From positions 24,507,521-24,571,520 of the forward strand of contig OX291544.1 in NCBI GenBank assembly GCA_946406115.1: DNA of 64,000 nucleotides, read 5' to 3'. The notes under the pieces were generated by a model that saw nothing but the letters and a program-made list of their open reading frames with translations, made no database searches and was not told the DNA's origin. This DNA is from Apoda limacodes. Its lineage: Eukaryota; Arthropoda; Insecta; Lepidoptera; Limacodidae. The translations under genes and the position numbers were made by a program. Positions 31,237 through 41,980 of this stretch are shown in pieces. Every line of letters begins with the position of its first letter. Within the stretch, counting starts at the first letter, position 1.

Positions 31237-34200
31237 CTTATAGTATATGTCTGAATAAGGCAAAATTATTTTTATACTTAGTATAGATTTTTTTTTTTAG
31301 TAATTACTTTTGATCGCATTGTGAAACCCTGTGGGAATCAATTAAAATACCAATACCTATGAAAATGTCTCGATTGACGCAGGATTTTGTGGTTGAATTA
31401 GAAAGAAACTTTCTAGAATGTGTGTGAGAGGCCGATATAAAAAAAAACTTGTAAATTTTTAATAGCTAATTGCGATCAATCTAATTGCGATACATAATAC
31501 ACGGTTTCTTCCCTGTAACTTCAAGAAAGCAGGTATAGTTCAGCAAACTTTTCTTACTCGGTGGTCAAAAATTAAAACTTTAGTCGCCATATTGAGATGG
31601 ACTAACAGCGACACTAGTGACCCAAGCTCAGAAAAAGTTGTTGCAGTGTACCTACCACAGATTATATAATACTATACTAGTAGTACCTACCAACAAGTTA
31701 AGAACCGAACAAGTCCATGTCATATTCGCAGAAAGTTAGGATTCCACAAAAAGGTTCTCCTTTTTGCGAACCTGATTAGAAAAACTTGTAAACCGAATTT
31801 GTTCAAACTGCGTTCCGCCAAGCGCCGCCCACTACAATGCTTTTTCTAACGTAGGTATATATAAATTATTAATATAAAGAAGAGTATGATTTATTTTTCT
31901 CAAATATCACATAGTTCATAACTATTTCCTATCTGTTTTACTTCATCTAAGTAATTTTAAATAAAATTTATACGATTTTTTTACTTCTCTAATCACCTAC
32001 CTACATTTTATAAGTTGATTAGCTCTTACTACTTAAGCCTACTTAACTGTGATAGTTTTCCTTTTGGATTCGTTATATAAACCTACTACTGCGGCAGATT
32101 TTTTCATAAAAAATAATAATTTACATGGCTGGTGGGCACACTTAACCTTTAACAAAAATTAGCATTTTAAAGCTTGATACTGATTATTTCGCAAACGGAT
32201 CCATGAATCGAAAATTTATATAAGTTGATTTATTTATATAGACATATATTTATTATACCTTTCACGCGAACCAAAAGTGTATGCAAAATTGCAACACGAA
32301 CTAATACGACGGATATCAAAATTGACTTCAAAAATTTGACCCAGAGGGACATGCTCCCTAGTCAAGTGTGCCTATCAGCGATAGCAGTCGTAAAAAGAAA
32401 CTTTTTTACCCGATCAAGTAGACAGAGTGCAGATTATTTGGTAAGTTTTAAACCAAAAAAAAGAGTGGTTGGAGACGTCTTTGCGATTGCTGTCGCCGAT
32501 GTGCACCCTTTACTAGGGTCCCTGGCTTCACTAGACAACTTATCACACTACTATTTGTGTTGTCATAAATATTTGTTGCACGTTTCCAATACGTGTGTTT
32601 TTGTACCATTTGTATTTTTGGTAAGTATTATTATTTTATAAAATCAAATATTTGTTATTAGGACAACAACATACAATTCTTAAGTAGAAATAAAACTAAA
32701 ATTAACACTTTAAACGCAAATAAATTAAAACGTATATTATCTAAATTACGTTCTTGCGTTCACTAAATGCTGGCGGCATGGCCTCTGAATAATTATATTT
32801 TTTCGTATTCCAGTGACCTACAAAAACTTAAGCAATAATAATGCTCAGTTGACTTTTATTTCGCGTATTGAAGAAACTTTAAATCACGTGACGTTATGAA
32901 AGCTAATCCTAAAAACAATTACCGACATTTAAACCTACTAATTACCGACAAATCTTTTATATCACTGTTCGATAATTTTATTTGATTAAGAATAGTCGTA
33001 TTAGCTCGTCTAAACAACTAAATAAATCTGCGCATGTCTGTAAAATAAACATGCGCAATAAGCTGTTCACCACGAGGCTTTAAATCAATAAAAATTCCCG
33101 CCATTTTCACAGGTTTCAAAATGCACAAATATCAATATGTTTTATTTCTGTGTAGGTCTGTGGTAAAAAAATAATATCAAAAATTAAATATTTTAATAAT
33201 ATATGTCAAATACTTAAACTTGATTGATTAAATATGAAATGATACTATAACATGTTTCTCTAAAACATCGACAATTTCACAGGTTAAATTACTAAAGAAA
33301 AAAATATTATTAATTTTTTTATCTTCTCCTGGAGTTAATCTTCTCCAAAACTCTTTTTAGCTTTTACTATTCAACTACTTTGTAGCTTATAAGAGATAAT
33401 GTTCTGGGCTAACCTGCCGCAATGCGCACAGCCTCCAAATCTTTTCAGTGTGAGTGACGATCTCGCGAGATGATATAACCTCCGTCGTTTAGTTTCTGAA
33501 TAACAACAAAATTTATTTTGCTATTGCAAAAGCGTTCTATAAGATCACATACCTAATTATTTTGTAGTAAAATAATTCATAATATCTTATATTCGTAGTA
33601 AAGTGAGAGTTAGTACAAATATGGGTTGGATTTCTATAAAGAATCATATGGTAAGCAATGTTTTCTTAATGAAGCATATGTGTTTTTGTTGTATTATGTT
33701 AAAATATTAAATAATATTAAAATATATAATAATATTCTGTGACATTGCTACATGTTGTAAAAATATTTTGTTTGAATGCTAAACTGTCAAAACAAAAAAG
33801 CAGGAGGTATAAAATATTTAGGTTGGTACCTACATATACCTAAACCAAAATTATGTGACATACATTTTAAAAGGTTTTGACTTTAACATATTATCTGACA
33901 AAGAATGTTTAGGGATATTAGAGATAGCCTGTGTGATCGTACAATGTGTAAATAAAACACAGTTAACGTTACTAAAAAGTTCAACTGTGCTATTATATTT
34001 TTATAGTAGTTTTGGATCCAAAGAATTATTTGCAACATCAATATGCGTGCGGAAAACTTTCGACATTTGTCTTATTTAAATTCCGGTGTAAAGGTGCCAT
34101 CAGATAAAATCGCCCGGTTACTTCGCTGCAACGTAGGCAAAAAAAATCTTACGACTCATTAAAATAAGTAAGTCATTAGTCATCTAATTAAAAAATATTA

Positions 34201-34779
34201 ATATTTCAAACTAAAAACAGACCCATGTTAATTAAAACAAATTAAAGCCTATAATACTCAGAAACATTTTCTAGAAAATAGATGTCGCTACTGGTACCGT
34301 ATCAATCTAGAAATGTTTCAGTGTTGGCGATAGATGACGTTACTGGTATTTGTTTTATAGATAAAAATATTATAAGTTTTTTTTATCATTTATCAGAATC
34401 AAAAGTATCCTAATTTTTGACCAAGAAATAAGCTATCAATTTTCGTGTGATCCTGATGCACAGACATAAATCCGTAGAGGATTTATTATAAAATGCTAAA
34501 ATATATCTTTGGTTGATGAGCGCAATAGTTAAATAGTTTTTTTGGATATTATAGGTAAACCTGAATCTCGTGGCAATGTTAAACATCTGTCAAGTCAGTA
34601 AAATCGACGGGTGAGTAGGGCTAACAAGTCTAGATACTTTATTTTCCATACATATAATATTTTTATGAACCAAACCAAACAAATTATTACTATTTTAATG
34701 TAGTGCCAATCAATTAAAATTTTTAAAAACCGTCAGTTTCACGGTTACCAAAAAATCAGTTGTCAAAACTGCAGTTTTG
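31237..34779. other. AT-rich DNA, no confident gene
   Basis: No exon of the F-BAR gene could be supported here. An open frame at 32225-32641 lacks an ATG start and ends in hydrophobic low-complexity sequence. A palindrome 'TCTCGCGAGA' near 33470 precedes an ATG near 33621 that is followed after ten codons by 'GTAAGC', a possible first exon (see findings). Confidence 0.4.
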
Positions 34780-34823
34780 TTTACCGACTTCATAGAAAGG
34801 AGGTTATCAATTCGATCCGGACA

Positions 34824-36020
34824 TTTTATTTATTTATTTATTTAATGTATTGCAAACTTTACACTTTCTTAAATCTAAAAATACAATTTTACAAATCAAT
34901 TCTTATAAAGCCTATTACAAAGTTTGACCTTTACAATTCTATATATACAAATCGATGACGACGTACCGTTATGTTTTAAAAAGGAAGTAGGCAAATAATT
35001 ATTATTCCATAATTTTTTTTTTATAAAAGGATTCAAAAAGAGAAAAAGAAACAAAAAAGAGACGAGGGATCAATAGAAGAGTAACTGTGTGTATGTGTGT
35101 GTGTGAGAGGGTGTGTAAGGGTGTGTTTGTGTATGCGTGTGTTTGTGTATGCGTGTGTGCCTGTTCTGTCCTGTTTATTTATGTATTTCCGTTAAAAAAG
35201 ACTTCTTAACAAAGTTAATAAAAGTATTTCGATGGAGAAAAAAATATCAGCGCCTCTGAATTTGCTTTCGTATGCTTGGACGATTCTTTGCAAAACAGAG
35301 TGTTTGGCGTAATTTGTGCGTGCCGACCCAACGTCCAGAGAGCGCATGCGTCTGGTGCGGATTGAGTATGCCCGTGCACCAATGCGTTCTGTATGCTCAG
35401 GACAGTCTAGTCTCGAGTAGTTAATTTGGATATCAGAATGCCGTGATCAATGCGATCGAAACATTTGGAGTAATCGGTGTACACAACATCGACCTGAGAA
35501 TCTTTGTCCATATGTTGAGTAGCAAAATCAGTAAATACGGAGAGATTGGTGACAGTTGATCTTTTACGCATGAAGCCATGTTGTGAACCTGGGATGTAGG
35601 CTGCAGCGACAGGGTATAATTGGTCGTGTACAATGGATTCGAATACCTTTCCGAAAGCAGAGAGTGCTGAGACCGGTCTATAGTTTTCCACGTTCTGTGT
35701 TGGACCGCTTTTGTGTATAGGGATAATAAAAAAAGAAAGAAGCCTTTCTTTCCATTTTTCCGGAAAAACTCCTTCCTCAATGGATCGTTTAAAAATTATA
35801 GCTAATGGAAGAGCAAGCTCCTTAGCGCATAATTTTACAAACATAGTGGGTATACCGTTACTACCGGGACCTTTATTTTTGTCTAATTTTTCTAAGTACT
35901 TTTGTACTTACGTTTGTGAAATCTCAATAGAATTTATAGTATCAATGAAGTTGACTGAAAAAGTGATGTCATCGCGTTGATTAGGAACCTGTGGGCAGGC
36001 GTAGACCGAGGTAAAATATT
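34824..36020 (-). pseudogene. Second LINE (jockey-like RT), internally deleted
   Basis: On the minus strand: 'LDKNKGPGSNGIP' (preceded by a stop), then 'MFVKLCAKELALPLAIIFKR', NYRPVSALSAFGKVFE, 'QHGFMRKRSTVTNLSVFTDF' and motif A VVYTDYSKCFDRIDHG. Near 35405 the RT stops and joins abruptly to C-terminal sequence, so the YxDD region is lost. The 3' end has the simple tail (AAAT)n at about 34826-34846, next to the 'GGAGGTTATCAATTCGATCC' repeat. It is a different family from the LINE at 15-17 kb. Confidence 0.8.
35088..35162. repeat. (GT)n-rich low complexity
   Basis: 'GTGTGTATGTGTGTGTGTG' and related variants inside the LINE 3' region. Confidence 0.85.
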
Positions 36021-36230
36021 TTAAAAATGTGTTACAAATCTCAGAGCCACCGCTCGCAACACGATTTCCAAAATTTATCTGTGTAGGACCCCTTTAAATT
36101 GACATATTTAAATTGGCACAATATTCGTATATGATAATCTTTATGGGTTTTTAAACAGGTACTAGAAAAAAACACGTCGTCTTTCACGGCGCGACATCTA
36201 CGCTGATTGAAGGCCAATTTTTTTTACTAA

Positions 36231-36312
36231 TATGGTGTCAAAAAAGCACATGCCCCGCCTAATGCTAAGCAGTTACCGTAGCCTATGCATTGCAACGCCA
36301 GGAGCTTTACTC
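36231..36312 (-). repeat. LINE 3' end fragment
   Basis: Inverted match to the 15-17 kb LINE end: 'GCCTAATGCTAAGCAGTTAC' then CGTAGCCTATGCATTGCAACGCC, with the usual order of motifs. Confidence 0.65.
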
Positions 36313-37224
36313 GGGGGAAAGACTTTAATCACTACCACCGCACGTATTCACTTCACAGATGGACATGGAACGCGCAATCCAGTCTTTATTTTTATGAGTT
36401 TTGAAGGCGTTAGAGTGCATTTCGCTGTGTTATTTTATCTCCGAATTGATCCTGTTTTAATTAAAAGTGTTTCTCTTTACAAGTGATTTTTTAGACATCT
36501 GTCAGTAAAATCGACCACATTGGTTACTACAGTGAATGGCTTTGAGTTTTCTTGAGGAGAAGGAATTTAAATTCACGAGTCTTTAACTTTTTGGATATTG
36601 CTTCATTTTTTTTACAAGTTGTACTTCATGCTTCAGGAGGGATGCGCGTAAATCAGGATTAAGAATGAAAACTAGTTTTACAGTAGGATTAAGACTAAAA
36701 ACTAGTTCTGCAGTAGTAGACCACAGATTATGCTGAGTTGTTCAACTTTTTGTGACTAATATATTATTTTATATAATATCTGTATAAATTAAGGTTATAA
36801 ATTATACGTAAATTCTTTAAGCCACAAAATATCTGCACTATTATAATATGCGTTTTTATTACAGGCTATTACTAAAGGGTTTAAAATTTGCAAAGTGCCG
36901 ATTAGTATAAAATTCTAAACGAATTTTATGTTTTTTATCAAAAATAAAAAGTATCAAAATGTTTTTAACCAATTACCTCCAGTGTGGCTTATTAAAACAG
37001 TTTTTATTAATCTTAAGTAAGAACATAATGGGCATATTGTAATGTAATGTAATGGAGGGAAAAAAGAAAGGTAACTCCTCCTATCCTTCATTTGGCAGAC
37101 ATAATAGAAAATTTATATTTTTCTTGCAAATGATCTACGAATATACACAATTTCCTGCAAGCGTATTTAGTATTGAAAACTAGCTTAGCCCTCTACCCCA
37201 CAGAGACGGAAAAGGTGTTTTTTT

Positions 37225-37526
37225 AGTTTTATTACTGAGACCCCCAGCCGGCGTTACGTTTCTGTCATCGCTTTTGCCGTTGTGCACACTTGTTTGGGTT
37301 AATCTGCGTTGGTTTGCATTTTACCTCTGCGCGCGCTACTTTTGCTGCGGCTCTACAGCGCCAAAAAATAATCCCGCGGTCGGCCAATTGTGGAACTATT
37401 TTGCGTCATTCATTTTTGGAATGAAGATCGCAGCTTGTGCTGATACTGTAAAATATTTTGTAAATAACACTTATTAGCTTGTGAATTCAATAGTGCAAAA
37501 CAATTTTATACGGCAATATTCAAGCG
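37225..37526 (+). promoter_or_regulatory. Probable promoter and non-coding first exon of the BESS-like gene
   Basis: GC-richer than its surroundings, with a CCAAT-type 'CGGCCAATTG' near 37381. The non-coding exon would end at 37526 ('CAAGCG|GTAAGTGAG'), joined to an acceptor 'TTTATTCCAG' whose exon starts at 38510. The transcription start is not determined. Confidence 0.5.
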
Positions 37527-38581
37527 GTAAGTGAGAATTTTGTATTGCACGGTGGTTATGTAATATTACAGTTTTCAAGTTAATTTTGTTGATGACGAGT
37601 CATATTACTTATGGAATGATTGTTTTGAGTTACTTTTTAAGATTTCTGTTACTGCTTATCGTATGCCATAAATATTTTTCATGCCATATATTAGTATAAC
37701 TATAAAAAAATCATTGTTTTTAAGTTTAGAAATTATAACCTCATTTTTTTAAATGCCTGCTAAATCTCTTATACTGCCATAATTTCAGCTAGATCTTATG
37801 TGCTTCTTTATTTAACGTGGTGCACATTGTAGCTCTTACGAGTTTACGTGTATGTTACATCAAATTATATCATATTTTACTTCATAAAAGTGTACTTACG
37901 TATAGGCGGGAAACAGATAATAGGTAACGTAAACTAGTAATAACATTATTACTATTACTATGAGTTACATTTGTACATTATTTTTTCCCTTGCGCCCGCT
38001 TTTAGTTACTTTGGCCCATTATATGTAATGGCTTGAACAAGACTAACATAGGGCTAGTTCATTTAGTAGGGATCAGTTAGGGATACTCAGAGTGTAACAT
38101 TTATTTAATTATTTTTCTGACAATAGATAACTATAAAAGGTTTTTTCTATATAGGTCATACTTACTGTGACCATTGTTAAATTTTAAGCCGTATTGGTCT
38201 CCCTGCCAAATGGCAAATTGTCCACAAATATAAGCTATCTATATCTAAGTATGTGAAGAGATTTCTCGAATGTGACAGCAGGTTAATAATCTATAAATGT
38301 TACTCATATGCAAACTAGCCTCCAGAAACTTTATGATGCACATAATGGTTTTTTTTTCTGGTGATTAAACCCAGTGCCATCAACTCTGCAGTCCAATGCA
38401 CTGCCTTTGCCTTGCTTCCACTGTGTTTTATTAATGTACCTTTAGGTTATAGATACTAGTTTTCATTAATTCAAGTTATTTTTGTAATATTATTTTGAAT
38501 TTATTCCAGGAGGAAGCTGATGTTAACACCATATTTTGTATAGACATACAAATCATTAGTCAGTAAAATTAACTTAACAAG

Positions 38582-39379
38582 ATGAAACCAGTTACTACTG
38601 AAAGAAGTTCTAGAAGAAGCCATGATAAATCTGAAGACAATAACATTAGGTACAAATTGAATATGGAATACTTTAACAAGCTTAACAAGTTGTCTAAGTC
38701 CAAAGTCTCAAAGAAGTCCGAAAATATCAACAGTGATGATAACAGTGATAATGATGTACGCTACATGTTTCCAACAGTTTTAGTTAAGCCTTTGAATGTT
38801 AATCAGGTTGACCAGAAATCAAAGTCAAAACCAAAAATCAAAGTTAACTTCTGGAGCAATAAACATACAGTGAATAGACTCAACAAAGTAAAAGATAAAA
38901 CAAACCGCAGGCATACTGTAGCTGTGGCTAATCAAGAGGCAATAAAACCAAAGACCGCATCGGTCAAGGTTCGTAAACGGGTTTCTTTCCTTCCCTCTCC
39001 ACTTTTCACTGAGAATCACATTCCCATGGTAACAGTACCTGATGACTTAACTATTCAACTTAATGAAGAAGAAGTGAATGACCTAAGAGAGGATTTAGCT
39101 CATGCATTTTTTAATGATAATAGTAGTAAGTTAAGTAATTTGCCAAAACAAAAATCAGACAGCCCTAAAAGCAATAGACGCTATAAAAATACAGATGATT
39201 CTGAAAATAGAAGACATAATAATGAAAATGAGCTTGAATTTTTCTCTAAATATGTTGTACAAAAACTAAGAAGAATGGAAACCAATCAACGTATTTATTC
39301 TGAAAATCTAATAAATACTGTACTTATGTTAGGTCAGCTTGGAAAATTAAATGGTAAATCTAAAATTGGGGATGCATAA
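38582..39379 (+). CDS. BESS-like C-terminal domain protein, 265 aa
   Basis: An uninterrupted frame with a good start context ('AACAAGATGA'), 72 bp after a splice acceptor at 38508-38509. The protein is lysine- and serine-rich and mostly disordered. Residues 1-60 are charged with an SDDNSDND acidic patch; 80-135 are basic with a possible nuclear localisation stretch (NRR, KVRKRVSF); 155-178 form an acidic helix (NEEEVNDLREDLAHAFF); 217-254 hold ELEFFSKYVVQKLRRMETNQ...INTVLMLGQLGKL, which follows the pattern of insect BESS motifs, protein-interaction helices often at the C-terminus of MADF transcription factors. No MADF or zinc finger is present. I infer a nuclear protein, perhaps a chromatin partner. 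Poly(A) signals occur at 39574 (AATAAA) and later. Confidence 0.8.
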   Translation: MKPVTTERSSRRSHDKSEDNNIRYKLNMEYFNKLNKLSKSKVSKKSENINSDDNSDNDVRYMFPTVLVKPLNVNQVDQKSKSKPKIKVNFWSNKHTVNRLNKVKDKTNRRHTVAVANQEAIKPKTASVKVRKRVSFLPSPLFTENHIPMVTVPDDLTIQLNEEEVNDLREDLAHAFFNDNSSKLSNLPKQKSDSPKSNRRYKNTDDSENRRHNNENELEFFSKYVVQKLRRMETNQRIYSENLINTVLMLGQLGKLNGKSKIGDA

Positions 39380-41524
39380 CATTACACATTAACCTATAAC
39401 AGGCCATCCAGAATTTTATAAATTGTATAACATATCTAGAAAAGAATTATGGGAGGTTATGGTTAGTTACCCAGCCAAATTTATATACAAAATGCATGGA
39501 AAGGTAATGTATTATTGGGATTATTTTTACTAAAGCCTGATCAGAATGTCAAATGCAATTTTATCATTTTTTAAATAAAAATTTAAACAAGATCTTTTTC
39601 TAACACAGTTTGATTAAAATCTAAATGACACAAAAAAACATGGGTTTATCATATTGGCTATCAATTTGATAACATTAAGATATTTTATACTTCAGCAAAA
39701 CAACTTGTTGTTGCTGCTTTACTAATTCCGTGAACTGATAACTTTTGTTTTCAAGTTCAATACCTTAAAATAATAAAAGGAATATTTATAGCCCCTGTGC
39801 TTGTCTGTCCTATTTTCTAAGAGGTATTTCTCAAAATTTAAGTAACCTAGAAAGTTCCTATAAGGATCTAAGTTGTGACTGTCATTCTGATCAAGCTAGG
39901 TAAGACCATTATATATGGACGGCTTCTAAACAGTACCATGTCGTTAAATTAACGTAAATTTGTAAACTATTCTGACTCAGAACTAGTATAAAAAACCCCA
40001 TTCTTCTGACAAATAGGTTGTACGTAACTTTGTTGCTAAGAAATTAGCACTTGGGGGTTTGACACACTTCAAACCACTCTTGCTCCTTAATTCAACAATA
40101 GCAACAACATTATGTGACTTCTTACATATTCTAAATTATGTTGTCAACTCTTATAAATAAATTAATTTCTCCGTAGATTATATATTTTAAATTATAATAA
40201 TCATATATAGTTATATAAATGACTTAAACAAAATGCTATTCTTCTGTCTACAATGGAATAGAATTAAATTTTATATTTTTATCACTATAATAATGTCAAA
40301 TGCCAACAGTATGCAAAAGTTTTTGTACAGTGTCAGAAAGTAAGAATTTTCATGACATAGAATTTTTGTAGATAAAAGTTATTGTAGGTGCTTAGCAGAT
40401 GTAAAAGGACATTCTGTTGTTTTTGATAAAAATCTAATTACAAACATATGTGTTTATTTATGTATAATATATTAAATGTAAATACAGCGGTTTGATAGGT
40501 TTTCTTAAATTCAATACTCTTACTACCACACAAGACATCAGAGTTGAGTTATAAGTATTTGTACAATTAAGGTATAGAAAAATAGCTAAATTTTAACACT
40601 AAGGATGTACTGGTAAAAATAATAAAATTACAATGAGATGTACACGAATATATACTCAATGAATAATTTATACCCAAATTATGACTTAAAACTTTCCATA
40701 TTTGGTAAGATTATATATTTTTAATTTTATCCATAAATTTTAAGTGATGCACTGAAAAAAAAATTCTAACGATTTTATTACTATTCATATACAGCAAGAG
40801 TTGCATTATATACTTTAAAAAATTAATTTCAGATTCAAGCATTTCCCGATACTCAATTTTGACATGATTTTATGTGTATTAAAGTATAAATGTGTCTAAA
40901 AACCTTTGAACAGTAAAATAATAATAAAAAATATGTCACTTTTAAGCTACCTGAAATGTACATATATATAAATTGGTTTAGTAAATGTATATAACTAAAT
41001 AAATGGCGATTACAAATATATATTTTGCTAAAACTTAAAGATTTTCTCTATCATTCTCAACATTAAACTTTCAATGATTAAATACTTTGTGCAAAGTAGT
41101 ACATTCGTTTTTTGTAGTCTTATAAATATGACTTGAGTATCCCAGTGATTTTTCTTTAATCCATGAAGAAAAACTGTTCACTGAAACTGATTTTGCTTCC
41201 ATAAAATGCTTAACAATCATAAAATTTTCTCCTAAACATATTATCATTTATCATTATAATTTGATGGAAAAAAAAGCACTTTTGTAAGTTAGAAAGTATA
41301 CTTATGATGATTTGCAAAGGCTCATCCAAACAACTAGAAAATATTCTACAAATTTGTGTTCTACTGTAATTTAAGGGATCATTCAAAAATATTTTTTTTA
41401 GTTTTTTAATAGATTAAATTGTGTTCATTAATAAAGTGGGTATCTTGATTAATAAAATGTATATTTTGTACAGTTAGATGTAGCCTAAATATATTCGATA
41501 ATAAGATGATAAAAAAAAAAAGTA
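39380..41524 (+). other. 3' UTR and downstream AT-rich DNA
   Basis: The first AATAAA after the stop is at 39574-39579, and more follow. No other coding signal or recognised repeat was seen before the hAT-like element. Confidence 0.4.
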
Positions 41525-41532
41525 GTGCAAAG

Positions 41533-41972
41533 TAGACTTGCAACAAATAGTATATTCGGCCACACGCCTAATGCCGAATAGCTAAATATTCGATAAAGAT
41601 ATCGGCCAGCGCGTGACCTCTCTCTCCAATACCGAGCCGCCCGCACGATCTTCATATCATTGCCATCACGCTGCGCTGCAAGTTTGGTGCTCATAGAAAA
41701 TACGAACATTTTCGTGCTCTCTTTGTTTTGTTTTGTTTACCTTAAAAAGTAAAATTATGGAAGATGAAAATGTGGCTTATAAAATAGTTACCATTTATGG
41801 AATCTAAAAAGAACTTACCTATTGTACGGAAATTTTTAATTCATGATTATTTGATTGATTACAAGAAAACACAATCTTTATTTTGCCAATTATCCTACTA
41901 AAACAAAAACTCTTAAATATTCAGTATTTGACAGAAAAGGATAAAAACAGCCGAATTTTCGTTGCAAGCCTA
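41533..41972. mobile_element. Short hAT-like element (440 bp)
   Basis: The left end reads 'TAGACTTGCAACAAATAGTA' then TATTCGGC; the right end inverted reads 'TAGGCTTGCAACGAAAATTC' GGC. Flanks GTGCAAAG (41525-41532) and CTGCAAAG (41973-41980) match at 7 of 8 bases. There is no transposase. The right border adds short repeats of CTTGC. Confidence 0.75.
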
Positions 41973-41980
41973 CTGCAAAG

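Noticed and set aside
32225..32641. 138-codon open frame
   Set aside because: It begins at TTG, not ATG, ends in low-complexity hydrophobic sequence and has no recognisable motif.
34558..34610. Apparent exon between ATTATAG and GGTGAGTAG
   Set aside because: Its core 'ACATCTGTCAGTAAAATCGAC' (near-identical) recurs at about 36494, so it is a repeat; no frame continues the F-BAR protein.
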